Shown here in pieces: positions 1-7,072 of a DNA stretch of 10,369 nucleotides. Position 1 is the stretch's first letter. Each line of letters opens with the position of its first letter. The stretch spans positions 1 through 10,369 of the forward strand of contig SDWN01000200.1 in NCBI GenBank assembly GCA_004195305.1. Direction: 5' to 3'. Made by a program: the position numbers and the translations under genes. The notes under the pieces are model-generated. The model was not told where the DNA came from and searched no databases. It saw only the letters and a program-made list of their open reading frames with translations. The stretch comes from Neptunomonas sp. GTDB lineage: Bacteria > Pseudomonadota > Gammaproteobacteria > Pseudomonadales > Balneatricaceae.

Positions 1-1311
1 GTTCCAGTTGACAATGCCAGCCCGGCTCTGCAGCAGGAACTGCTCGTACTTGGCGCGGCTATCGCTGAGGATGCCGGCGGACAGTCCGTAGCTAGTGCGG
101 TTGGCCAGGGTAATGGCCTGATCGAAACTGTCGTAGCGGATCAGCTGCAGCAGCGGGCCGAAGTACTCGTCATCGGGCAGATCGTCGATCGCGCTGACAT
201 CGATCAGCGCCGGTGAAATCAGCCCTGTACCGGCTTCGAGCTTACGTGCTTCGACGAGGCTGACGCCGCCAAGGGCCTGCAGCCGGGCTTGGGCGGCAAG
301 AATGCCGTCGGCCGCCTGTTCGGAGATCAAGGATCCCATAAAGGGGGCGGGTTCGTCGTTGTAGCGACCGACCCGGATCTGTTTGACCGCCGCGGTCAGC
401 GCAGCGATAAAAGCATCTCCGGCTTCTCCGGTTGGGACCAGCAAGCGTCGGGCGCAGGTACAGCGCTGTCCGGAGGTGATATAGGCCGATTGCAGGGTAT
501 CGTGTACCGCCGCTTTCAAGTCGCTGACATCATCGACGATCAGCGGATTGTTACCGCCCATCTCCAGCGCCAGAATTTTTCCGGGATGACCGGCGAACTG
601 TTGGTGCAGCAGGTGGCCGGTGCGCGAACTGCCGGTAAAGAACAGCCCGTCGATCTCCGGGTGCGCCGCCAGTGCCATGCCGGTTTCCTTCTCACCCTGC
701 AGCAGGTTGAGCACACCCGCTGGCAGCTCCGCTTGCTGCCACAGCTGCAGCATCAGCTCGGCCACCTTGGGAGTCAGTTCGCTGGGTTTGAGCGCCAGGG
801 TGTTACCCGCCAGCAGTGCCGGTACGATATGACCGTTGGGCAGGTGGCCGGGGAAATTGTACGGGCCGAAGATGGCCACGACGCCGTGGGGCTTGTGCCG
901 CAGCCTCGCCTTGGCACCGGCAACCTCGGATTCTTTGCTGCCGGTGCGCTCCTGGTAGGCACGGATCGAAATCTCGATCTTGCCGATCATCGCCGCCGCC
1001 TCGGTGCGGGTCTCCCACAGCGGTTTGCCGGTTTCCAGGGCGATGGTATCGGCCAGTTGTTCACGCTGTGCTTCCAGTTGCGCGGCGTAGGCGCGGACTT
1101 TTTCTACCCGTGCCTCAAAGCCCGCAGCAGCCCAGGCCGGGAACGCTTGGCGTGCGGCTATAAGGGCTTGATCCACCTGAGCGGCGCTGGCGCTACGGCC
1201 TTCCCAGATCACGCTCTCTGCAGAGCCTGCCGCTTGCGCCGGATTGTATGAACAGAATGCCGGGCCTTGGCCCTCGACCCACTGACCGTTAATAAACAGA
1301 GATGCAGTCAT
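1..1311 (-). CDS. astD: N-succinylglutamate 5-semialdehyde dehydrogenase AstD/AruD, partial (C-terminus outside window)
   Basis: AstD oxidises N-succinylglutamate semialdehyde to N-succinylglutamate with NAD+, the fourth step of the cytoplasmic arginine succinyltransferase pathway. One reading frame is open from the ATG at 1311 to the window edge, giving 437 residues. The family is about 490 residues, so roughly 50 C-terminal residues lie outside. The product begins MTASLFINGQW. It shows the aldehyde dehydrogenase signature LALEMGGNNP with the general base at Glu250 and the AstD-type active-site stretch SGQRCTCARR with the nucleophile at Cys284. The NPxxP-like cofactor region YNFPGHLPNG lies near residue 150. 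The start is supported by AGGAG eight bases upstream, inside the end of aruG. Only one base separates it from the aruG stop, so the two are almost certainly co-transcribed and translationally coupled. astB and astE are expected beyond the left edge but are not visible. Confidence 0.95.
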   Translation of the reverse strand, partial: MTASLFINGQWVEGQGPAFCSYNPAQAAGSAESVIWEGRSASAAQVDQALIAARQAFPAWAAAGFEARVEKVRAYAAQLEAQREQLADTIALETGKPLWETRTEAAAMIGKIEISIRAYQERTGSKESEVAGAKARLRHKPHGVVAIFGPYNFPGHLPNGHIVPALLAGNTLALKPSELTPKVAELMLQLWQQAELPAGVLNLLQGEKETGMALAAHPEIDGLFFTGSSRTGHLLHQQFAGHPGKILALEMGGNNPLIVDDVSDLKAAVHDTLQSAYITSGQRCTCARRLLVPTGEAGDAFIAALTAAVKQIRVGRYNDEPAPFMGSLISEQAADGILAAQARLQALGGVSLVEARKLEAGTGLISPALIDVSAIDDLPDDEYFGPLLQLIRYDSFDQAITLANRTSYGLSAGILSDSRAKYEQFLLQSRAGIVNWN

Positions 1312-1312
1312 C

Positions 1313-2341
1313 TTAGAAACTCCTGGTTGCAGACAGCGGCACCACACGTACGGTGTCTCCGGCCTGAACATTCAATGCGTCGGCCGTAGCCGGGGTTAGG
1401 GTGACGATATGGTTGCCCTCAAAGGAGACAGGACTTAAACAGCAGCGAAACAGTTGCAACTGGCTGTTGGCGATCATAAAGGGCTCGCCGCTGGCAGGCT
1501 GATCGCTGAGGTGGACCTTGCAGTAACGGCTCTCACGCACCACCCGTATATCCTGCACCCGGGTTTCCAGCACCGGACCGGCATCGAAGATGTCGACATA
1601 GCCGGTGTAATGAAACCCTTCGCTTTCCAGCAAGCGCCGTGCCGGGGTGGTGTTGTCATGGGTATGACCGATCACCTCTCGAGCCGCTTCAGGCAACAGG
1701 TTGGTATAGATCGGGTTGCGCGGCATCAGCTCGGCGATAAACACTTTATTCTGTCCCGACAACTGGTCCGCCTGGGCAAAATCGATCGAGAAAAAGTGTC
1801 GCCCGAGACCTTCCCAGAACGGCGAGACACCTTCGCTGTCGGAATAGCCGCGCATCTCGGCAATGACATTTTCGGTGAAGCGCTTGGAGAACTCGGCCAT
1901 AAACATAAAGCGCGATTTGGACAGCAGGCTGCCGTTCTTGCTGTGGCGGTAATCGGGATCCAGAAACAGGGTGCAGATCTCGGAATCGCCGGTATGGTCG
2001 TTGCTCAGCGTCAGGGTGTTGATCGGGTTGTACACGTTGAGTTCACGCGAGGCGTGCACCAGAGTGCCAACACGGTAGTTATACCAAGGCTCATGCAGCC
2101 CCACCGCCGACTCGATGCCGCACAGCCCAACGATCTGCTCGGTACTGCTGTCTTCGAGCACAAACAGATACAGCGCTTCGGCCAATGGCTCCGTGGCAGC
2201 AAATGATGCCAGGGCCCAATCCAGTTTTTTACGCACCGCCGGTTCGTCGGGCTGCAAGGAGGTAAACCCGGGACCGGTTTTGTGCGACAGCGCCCAGAGC
2301 GCATTCCAGTCTTGGCTTTGGATAGGTCGAATCAACATCAT
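1313..2341 (-). CDS. aruG: Arginine N-succinyltransferase, beta subunit (AstA/AruG-type)
   Basis: AstA transfers succinyl from succinyl-CoA to the alpha-amino group of arginine (and ornithine in pseudomonads), the committed AST step. The 342-residue product has family-typical length and starts MMLIRP, like E. coli AstA. Recognisable AstA blocks are WYNYRVGTLVHASRELNVYN, SNDHTG..CTLFLDP, SPFWEGLGRHFFSIDF, FIAELMPRNPIY and GYVDIFDAGP. The C-terminus reads VRVVPLSA, close to the Pseudomonas beta subunit AruG. The frame stays open upstream to 2554, but nothing there resembles AstA. The ATG at 2341 is preceded by AAGGA about 11 bases upstream and matches the family's N-terminus. The alternative ATG at 2338 has poorer spacing. 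It lies between aruF (151-nt gap) and astD (1-nt gap). Assignment as beta rather than alpha is by remembered similarity and by gene order. Confidence 0.9.
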   Translation of the reverse strand: MMLIRPIQSQDWNALWALSHKTGPGFTSLQPDEPAVRKKLDWALASFAATEPLAEALYLFVLEDSSTEQIVGLCGIESAVGLHEPWYNYRVGTLVHASRELNVYNPINTLTLSNDHTGDSEICTLFLDPDYRHSKNGSLLSKSRFMFMAEFSKRFTENVIAEMRGYSDSEGVSPFWEGLGRHFFSIDFAQADQLSGQNKVFIAELMPRNPIYTNLLPEAAREVIGHTHDNTTPARRLLESEGFHYTGYVDIFDAGPVLETRVQDIRVVRESRYCKVHLSDQPASGEPFMIANSQLQLFRCCLSPVSFEGNHIVTLTPATADALNVQAGDTVRVVPLSATRSF

Positions 2342-2436
2342 ACGGGGCGTAATCCTTATTCTGTCTGAATCCTGTCCAGGCATGCGCGCTGGCAAAACAG
2401 GGGCAATCTCGCAAAGGTCTGTCGTAAAGCGCTGTC

Positions 2437-2457
2437 GCGAAGGTGAATATCCTTCGC
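2437..2457. repeat. Small hairpin in the aruF-aruG gap
   Basis: GCGAAGG and CCTTCGC form a perfect 7-bp stem around the 7-nt loop TGAATAT, in the only sizeable gap (2342-2492) of the AST operon. No T-run follows on either strand, so it is unlikely to be an intrinsic terminator. An mRNA processing or stability role for balancing the two subunits is possible but only inferred. Confidence 0.4.
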
Positions 2458-2492
2458 AACTGTGATTGTCGGTCTGTGAGATCTGCTGTGGC

Positions 2493-3509
2493 TCAGGGGT
2501 TGAGTGGCAGGGCTCGCAACGGGTCACCGCCAGCGACGCCGAGCTGCTCGGCAACCGTAGTACCGAGCCGGGGCTGCTGCAGATCCAGCGATGTTAGCAG
2601 GCAGCGGAACCGGCTCAGTTCGGTATTGCAGACCAGCGCCATCGGCGCGCTTGTCGGTTCATCGGCGGTACAGTCGGCATTAAGCGGCTGACTATCCCGC
2701 AGGCTGCGGATCTGATCGGTGCGCAGCTCCAACGTCGGACCGGCGTCAAAAATATCGACGTAGCCTCGATGCTCGAAACCTTCGGCGTTGAGCAGCTCGA
2801 CGATGGGCTCGATATCCGGCCGTGGCTGGCCGATGGCCGCTTGGGCCGATTCGGGCAGGATCGGTACATAGACCGGGTAGTGCGGCATCAGATCGGCAAT
2901 AAAGCTTTTGGACTGAATTCCGGTCAGGTAGTTGGCACGGGAAAAATCCATACTAAAGAAATGCCGCCCCAGCGCCTCCCAGAACGGCGATTTTCCGTCG
3001 TTATCCTGAAGCCCCTGCAGCTCGACCAGAGTACGATCACCGAAGCGTTGCCGGTGACAGGCCATAAACAGCATCCGCGCCCGTGACAGCAAGTTGAGGT
3101 TGTCATCAGTGCGATGTTCGGGGGCCAAAAACAAGCTGCACAGGCTGCTGGATCCGGTGTGATCCTGGCACAGATGCAGTGCCGGAATCCGATTATGGAT
3201 CTGCAGATCGCTGGAGGCGTGAACCACTTTTTCGATCCGGTAGCTGTAGAACGGCGAATCCAGACCGACCGAGGCGTCGATGCCGCAGACTCCGAGGATC
3301 TCACGGCTGTCGGTATCTTCGAGCACAAAGTGATAGGTTTCACCGCTGGGGCTCTCGACCTCCTTGCGCAACGCCTGCTGGGTACCGGCGATCATCTCGG
3401 ACAGATGATCGCGATTGGCAGGCAAGGTCGACATGCTCCCCCCGGCGACGACGGCTAGTTGCTCCAGCGCCGGAAGGTCAGCAAAGGTGATGGGTCTTAC
3501 GATTAACAT
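2493..3509 (-). CDS. aruF: Arginine/ornithine N-succinyltransferase, alpha subunit (AstA/AruF-type)
   Basis: This is the second AstA-family subunit, 338 residues, a diverged paralogue of the gene at 1313-2341. Both share SPFWE.LGRHFFS.DF, FIA.LMP and GYVDIFDAGP at matching positions. The stretch LMPHYPVYVPILPESAQAAIG is close to the alpha subunit AruF of Pseudomonas, where alpha and beta form a heteromeric succinyltransferase acting on arginine and ornithine. The N-terminus MLIVRPITFADLPAL is intact. The start ATG (3509) overlaps the stop of the upstream hydrolase as TGATG, with GGAGAG six bases before the ATG, so translational coupling is likely. The coding sequence shows no frameshift. Functional assignment as succinyltransferase is firm; alpha versus beta labelling is by remembered similarity. 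Confidence 0.9.
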   Translation of the reverse strand: MLIVRPITFADLPALEQLAVVAGGSMSTLPANRDHLSEMIAGTQQALRKEVESPSGETYHFVLEDTDSREILGVCGIDASVGLDSPFYSYRIEKVVHASSDLQIHNRIPALHLCQDHTGSSSLCSLFLAPEHRTDDNLNLLSRARMLFMACHRQRFGDRTLVELQGLQDNDGKSPFWEALGRHFFSMDFSRANYLTGIQSKSFIADLMPHYPVYVPILPESAQAAIGQPRPDIEPIVELLNAEGFEHRGYVDIFDAGPTLELRTDQIRSLRDSQPLNADCTADEPTSAPMALVCNTELSRFRCLLTSLDLQQPRLGTTVAEQLGVAGGDPLRALPLNP

Positions 3510-4744
3510 CAGGTTCTCTCCAACCAGCTCAGGTCATCGCTGGACGCTAGTTTCATCAGCAGCAGCGCGCTTAGTTTGGCACGCTGGCTCAGGCTGCTGA
3601 CCAGTAGGTATTCGTCAACACTGTGAATTTTGCCACCCTGCACCCCCAGGGTATCGACATTAGGCAGCCCGGCGGCAGCCAGATTATTGCCATCGCAGCA
3701 GCCTCCGGTGGGCAGCCAGGCCAGCGCCATATCCAGGCTCTGGCCGCACTCGCGAACCAACTCAAACAATTTGAGGTTAGTCGGGGTCAACAGTTTGGGC
3801 TTGCGGCCGAAGTGGCCGTGCAGCTCGATGCTAAGGCCGTCGCGTCGATTGATCTCGGCCAGCAAGGCATTGATCTGCGCCAGGCACCAGGCCTCGTCTT
3901 CGGGCTGCTGCAGACGAATATTGAAGCGCGCCAAAGCCGAGTCTGGGACGCTATTGACCGCGCCGCCGCCCTGAATATAGCCCGGGTTGAGCGTTACTCC
4001 TGGGCGCTGGCCATTGAGGTCATCCAGACCACTGATAAAGTCGCACAGGGCGCGGATGGCGTTGCGGCCCAGATGGTGCTCACGCCCGGCGTGCGCAGCC
4101 AAGCCGTTGGCCACCACGGTAAAGTTACCGCTGCCTTTGCGCTCGCCAGCCAGATTGCCGTCGGCGAAACTCGGTTCGTAGATCAGTCCGAGATGGTGCC
4201 GAGCGGCCGCTTCTGCAAGCAAGGGCGCCGAGCTGAGTGAACCGATCTCTTCGTCGGGATTGAGTAACACTTCCCAACCGATATTCTCCGCCCAGGGACT
4301 GCGTTCGAGGGCTTCGAGCGCCTTGAACATCAGTACCAGACCGCCCTTGAGGTCGGCGACACCCGGACCGTTGAGGGTATTTTCATCTAGCCAGCTAATG
4401 TCCTGAAACGGGTGATCGACGGCAAAAACCGTATCTAGATGGCCGCACAAGAATACTTGCAGCGGCGCTTGTGGACGCTTGCGAATGCGCAGCGCCCGGC
4501 CCAGCGGTTGCTCCACCGTTGCGCCCTTGCTGTCGACCGACCGGTATGGCGCGACCTCGATAAACTCTCGCTCTCCGCCCAGCACCCTGCTGATGCGATC
4601 AAAGGCATCCGCGACGGCATTCACGCCGGCCGCATTGAGCGAACCCGAGTTGATGCGCGACAGCTCGATGGTGGAATCGAGCATCTGCTGCTGCTGGCTA
4701 TCCAGCCATTCAAGCCAGGGTGCAAAGGGCTGATCAGAATGCAT
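3509..4744 (-). CDS. M20-family metallohydrolase (carboxypeptidase G2/ArgE/DapE-like), first gene of the AST operon
   Basis: The product is a 411-residue cytosolic di-zinc hydrolase of the M20A type with no signal peptide. The expected metal and catalytic residues are visible: His102 and Asp104 in GHLDT, bridging Asp131 in GVADLKGG, catalytic Glu165 and ligand Glu166 in PDEEIGS, Glu190 in IYEPS, and His374 in KIHSVDEY. His218 in AAHAG fits the dimerisation-domain histidine. GAG​G seven bases before the ATG supports the start, and the stop overlaps the aruF start. M20 enzymes hydrolyse N-acyl or peptide bonds of amino acids: ArgE removes acetyl from N-acetylornithine, DapE removes succinyl, and carboxypeptidase G2 releases C-terminal glutamate. 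Its place at the head of an AST operon suggests action on N-succinylglutamate, a succinylated intermediate, or an imported arginine/glutamate peptide. The substrate is inference, and the M14-type AstE normally does the desuccinylation. Confidence 0.88.
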   Translation of the reverse strand: MHSDQPFAPWLEWLDSQQQQMLDSTIELSRINSGSLNAAGVNAVADAFDRISRVLGGEREFIEVAPYRSVDSKGATVEQPLGRALRIRKRPQAPLQVFLCGHLDTVFAVDHPFQDISWLDENTLNGPGVADLKGGLVLMFKALEALERSPWAENIGWEVLLNPDEEIGSLSSAPLLAEAAARHHLGLIYEPSFADGNLAGERKGSGNFTVVANGLAAHAGREHHLGRNAIRALCDFISGLDDLNGQRPGVTLNPGYIQGGGAVNSVPDSALARFNIRLQQPEDEAWCLAQINALLAEINRRDGLSIELHGHFGRKPKLLTPTNLKLFELVRECGQSLDMALAWLPTGGCCDGNNLAAAGLPNVDTLGVQGGKIHSVDEYLLVSSLSQRAKLSALLLMKLASSDDLSWLERT

Positions 4745-4942
4745 CGGGTTGCCTCGGTTTCATGTATGCCGCGTTATTGGAGCTGTTAACCCTAAGTATT
4801 AATGAAATCGAGGCGAATAACTGTTGTCGATGGGACATCAATTTCGTGATTTTTACCCGCGCTCATTAATGGCGTCACCGATCGATGACTCGACGCTGGG
4901 CGGGATCAAAATTGCTGATCAACGGCAGTAAAAGATTGGCTA
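4745..4942 (-). promoter_or_regulatory. Upstream region of the AST operon; no promoter confidently placed
   Basis: This gene-free stretch must hold the minus-strand promoter of the M20-aruF-aruG-astD operon. Positions 4780-4860 are noticeably A+T-rich. The motif TGTCGATGGGACA (4825-4837) has TGTC...GACA symmetry and resembles the TGTCGC core of Pseudomonas ArgR half-sites, but the downstream AA spacing is off by one. TTGATG on the minus strand near 4840 is a possible -35 with no convincing -10 at the right distance. Confidence 0.3.
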
Positions 4943-4969
4943 TCAAGCCTGCGCAGGGCGCAGGCTTGA
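4943..4969. repeat. Perfect 12-bp inverted repeat with 3-nt loop
   Basis: TCAAGCCTGCGC and GCGCAGGCTTGA are exact reverse complements separated by AGG, a very stable GC-rich hairpin. On the minus strand the nearest T-run (CTTTT) begins about nine bases after the stem, too far for a canonical intrinsic terminator, and the plus strand has none. It sits exactly where glutamate-dehydrogenase homology of the neighbouring relic fades. It could be an old terminator, a REP-like element or a scar of the deletion that destroyed gdhB. Confidence 0.6.
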
Positions 4970-4977
4970 GACCGTGC

Positions 4978-5204
4978 CAAAATTTCCTGCAGCTTGCCTG
5001 CCTTGGAACGTAGGCCTGGATCACCGGGTGGGTGATCTTGTGTAGATGCAGGTCGCGGCGTACCAGCGCCATATTGACCGAGGCCACCAGAAGCGGCACG
5101 TCCTCGGTGAGGATTTCGATCAGGGTATGGGTCGAGTGCCAGCCATACTCTCCATGACTGGGGTTGTAAGCGCGAACCTGCGCCGAGCCAGGTTGTAGGA
5201 AGCG
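4978..5204 (-). pseudogene. gdhB: Relic of the N-terminal region of the large NAD-dependent glutamate dehydrogenase (GdhB/GDH-180 type)
   Basis: The minus-strand translation from about 5204 to 5007 reads FLQPGSAQVRAYNPSHGEYG, then WHSTHTLIEILTEDVPLLV, then ASVNMALVRRDLHLHKITHP. It lines up with the N-terminal segment of about 1600-residue GdhB enzymes (pattern VRVYNP...GW.STHT..E....D.PFLVDSV.M...RR). At about 5005 homology jumps by one frame to SKAGKLQEIL (5007-4978), matching the following family stretch (KG.L.EIL). So there is a single frameshift and then loss of everything else at the hairpin 4943-4969. The surrounding open frame (4875-5261) would start at a TTG without a ribosome binding site. 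The expected PFLVDSV is degraded to PLLVASV. GdhB deaminates glutamate to 2-oxoglutarate, the step after AST. Only about 75 residues survive, so no function is expected. Confidence 0.75.
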
Positions 5205-5279
5205 ACCCGGAGTGTTGAGCAGATGACATTTGCGCTGTCCGGGCGATGGAATCGAGATCAACTGACGCTATTCTTACTC

Positions 5280-5300
5280 TGTCGAAAGAGTTAAAGCCTG
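5280..5300 (+). promoter_or_regulatory. Candidate ArgR (AraC-family) half-site
   Basis: TGTCGA, eight bases, AA, five bases matches the remembered Pseudomonas ArgR half-site TGTCGC-N8-AA-N5 with one mismatch. It lies about 20 nt upstream of the decayed gdhB frame and 125 nt upstream of the regulator's start. A second half-site in tandem is only weakly recognisable (GCTCGG-N8-AA from 5303), with 23-nt rather than 21-nt periodicity, so confidence is low. Confidence 0.3.
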
Positions 5301-5425
5301 AAGCTCGGCTTCGATTAACGACCAGGAAAAATAGGGGCTACATTTTGCCAGTGCCAATGTTTAATAAAATCAACATGCGTAATATATAGCCACATACAAA
5401 AACAATAAAACAGGAATGCTACCGG

Positions 5426-6466
5426 GTGACTCCGTCTGATCTCTTCACCACTGCTGGCCGCGGCCCGATGCGTTTCGGATTCCTGCTGCTGCCCAACTAC
5501 TCACTGATCGCCTTCTCCTCGGCCATCGAGTCGTTACAGATGGCCAACTGGGTCAGCGGAGAAGAACTTTACCGCTGCTCACTGATCAGCCGCGACGGCG
5601 AACCGGTGATCAGCTCCAGCGGTGTCAAAACCCTGGTTGATACCAGCCTGGAGGCTTCTAGCCTCGATGGCAGCGAAGGTCTGGATGTGATTCTGGTCTG
5701 CGGCGCCAGCCCAATCGCCCGCACCGGTAACGAGGAAATTATCGCCTGGTTACGGCGTCAGTCGCGTTCTCGGGTGGCCTTCGGCGGCATCGGTACCGGC
5801 TCTTATCTGCTGGCCTGCGCCGGGTTACTGGAGGGATTCAAGGCGACAATTCACTGGTGGGATCTGGCCAACTTACGCGAGGAGTTTCCGCAAACCAAGA
5901 TCACCAACAACCTGTTTGAGATCGATGGTCGTCGCTACACCTGCAGTGGCGGCACCGCGGCGATGGATATGATGCTGTTTCTGATCGGTTTGGAGCATGG
6001 CTCGGAGCTGGCCGCGTCAATCTCCGAGCAATTTGTCTGCGAACGTATTCGCACCCCCGACGACCTGCAGCGCATCCCCCTCAAAGTGCGTGTCGGCGCC
6101 AATCAGCCCAAGTTGATCGAGGCGGTGACGCTGATGGAGGCGAACATCGACGAGCCGCTGAGTACTGATGATCTGGCCCGCCATGTCGACGTGTCCCGAC
6201 GACATCTGGAGCGACTGTTTAAGAAGCATCTGCAAACCGTACCGTCAAAATTTTATCTGCAGCTACGGATGGAACAGGCACGGCAATTGTTGCAGCAAAG
6301 CGACAAGGCCATCCTACAGATCGGTCTTGACACCGGGTTTTCCAGTGCCTCGCATTTTAGTTCCGCTTATCGCAATCACTATGGCATCAGCCCACGTGAG
6401 GAGCGCAAGATCCGTAGCGAAGCACCGCGCGAGCCGACTCAGCGGTCGACGCTGCATACGCCCTGA
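5426..6466 (+). CDS. argR: AraC/GlxA-family transcriptional regulator, ArgR-like, probable activator of the AST operon
   Basis: The product has 346 residues. A DJ-1/PfpI-like domain (about residues 15-190) opens with MRFGFLLLPNYSLIAFSSAI. The position of the family nucleophile reads GIGTGSY, with no cysteine, so the domain is a sensor and not an enzyme. A C-terminal AraC/XylS domain with two helix-turn-helices (about 229-327) includes LSTDDLARHVDVSRRHLERL and GFSSASHFSSAYRNHYGISP. It resembles Pseudomonas ArgR, the arginine-responsive activator of the aru operon and of gdhB, most strongly in the DNA-binding domain (LMEANIDEPLSTDD). It is divergent from the AST operon. The GTG at 5426 has AGGA ten bases upstream. 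ATG at 5468, closer to the conserved RFGFLL, is a possible alternative start. This is not the hexameric ArgR repressor of enterics. The family is certain; the regulatory target rests on context. Confidence 0.8.
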   Translation: MTPSDLFTTAGRGPMRFGFLLLPNYSLIAFSSAIESLQMANWVSGEELYRCSLISRDGEPVISSSGVKTLVDTSLEASSLDGSEGLDVILVCGASPIARTGNEEIIAWLRRQSRSRVAFGGIGTGSYLLACAGLLEGFKATIHWWDLANLREEFPQTKITNNLFEIDGRRYTCSGGTAAMDMMLFLIGLEHGSELAASISEQFVCERIRTPDDLQRIPLKVRVGANQPKLIEAVTLMEANIDEPLSTDDLARHVDVSRRHLERLFKKHLQTVPSKFYLQLRMEQARQLLQQSDKAILQIGLDTGFSSASHFSSAYRNHYGISPREERKIRSEAPREPTQRSTLHTP

Positions 6467-6521
6467 TGCAACCCCTGTCGACGAATTAGTCCAATCGATC
6501 ATTGTTCTGCAGGTGTATTTT

Positions 6522-6543
6522 CCGGGCTCTGCCCGGCTTTCTT
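6522..6543 (+). terminator. Intrinsic terminator of the ArgR-like regulator gene
   Basis: CCGGGC-TCT-GCCCGG forms a perfect 6-bp GC stem with a 3-nt loop, followed directly by CTTTCTT. It lies 55 nt after the regulator's stop on the same strand and separates the arginine region from the metal cassette. Confidence 0.75.
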
Positions 6544-6736
6544 AAGCGGACACTCGCAACCAGATAACACCAGAGACCCCTCTCGGCCATAGGAGCCGCT
6601 TAACAAGGGCTGGATCCAATGCTTGTTGCCGACCTAAATCTGTCTTTTCGTAAAGCTTGCGATGGCCGTGTTTGCAGCTGAAACTACATTAAGATTATGA
6701 ACGTGATATTAGCCACATAATAAAAGAAGGTATTGC
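6544..6736. other. Intergenic left flank of the metal cassette, upstream of ynfA
   Basis: No gene is supported here. TTAAGCGG (6542-6549) and CCGCTTAA (6596-6603) are exact inverted repeats 46 nt apart. AACAAG/CTTGTT (within 6601-6630) is a second small pair. The base composition turns more A+T-rich from about 6640. TTGCAG (6672-6677) with TATGAA (6696-6701) is a weak candidate ynfA promoter with an 18-bp spacer. No transposase, direct repeat or tRNA gene marks the island boundary. Confidence 0.35.
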
Positions 6737-7072
6737 ATGGAGTTTCTGAAAACGTTTGGCCTATTTGTCATCACGGCTATTGCAGAAATAGTCGGTTGTT
6801 ATCTGCCATATCTTTGGCTCAAGCAGGATCGCTCGGTTCTTCTTTTGGTTCCAGCAGCCTTAAGCTTGGCAGCATTTGCTTGGCTTCTTACCTTGCATCC
6901 TCACGCAGCAGGGCGTGTATATGCAGCATATGGTGGGGTTTATATCAGTGTGGCACTGATGTGGTTGTGGGTCGTGGATTCTGTTCGTCCTACCGTTACT
7001 GACTGGATCGGGGTCGGTGTTTGCTTGATAGGTACGGCGATTATCATGTTTGGGTCACGTTATACCTTGTAG
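6737..7072 (+). CDS. ynfA: YnfA family (UPF0060) small inner-membrane protein
   Basis: The 111-residue protein has family length (about 108) and four predicted membrane segments at about 5-27, 32-50, 60-79 and 86-107. Diagnostic YnfA stretches are AEIVGCYLPYLWLK, HPHAAGRVYAAYGGVYISVA, LWVVD and PTVTDWIGVGVCLIGTAIIM. YnfA proteins resemble small multidrug resistance transporters, but their physiological substrate is not settled. The ATG is preceded by GAAGG with a six-base gap. It is transcribed towards the merR-family gene, and the 3' ends overlap by 18 nt, so no terminator lies between them. In this setting it probably belongs to the metal cassette, but a transport role there is inferred. 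Confidence 0.9.
   Translation: MEFLKTFGLFVITAIAEIVGCYLPYLWLKQDRSVLLLVPAALSLAAFAWLLTLHPHAAGRVYAAYGGVYISVALMWLWVVDSVRPTVTDWIGVGVCLIGTAIIMFGSRYTL

Noticed and set aside
289..1251. Long plus-strand open frame of 320 codons
   Set aside because: It is exactly antisense to astD, whose conserved active-site motifs are on the minus strand; the translation has no recognisable domain.
1454..2206. Plus-strand open frame of 250 codons
   Set aside because: Antisense to aruG; no family features, a product of GC-rich codon bias.
2342..2554. N-terminal extension of aruG to 413 residues, overlapping aruF
   Set aside because: The extra 71 residues do not resemble AstA, while ATG at 2341 matches the family N-terminus and has a ribosome binding site.
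4875..5261. 128-codon minus-strand open frame as a real hypothetical gene
   Set aside because: It starts at TTG without a ribosome binding site, and its homology to GdhB changes frame internally, so it is read as a relic.
5416..5439. Seven-codon ORF (MLPGDSV) overlapping the regulator start, as a leader peptide
   Set aside because: The same AGGA serves the regulator's GTG better; the ORF is very short, with no attenuator structure nearby.
6597..6603. GCTTAAC resembling an integron attC RYYYAAC core
   Set aside because: No GTTRRRY partner at a suitable distance and no attC-like stem, so an integron cassette cannot be supported.
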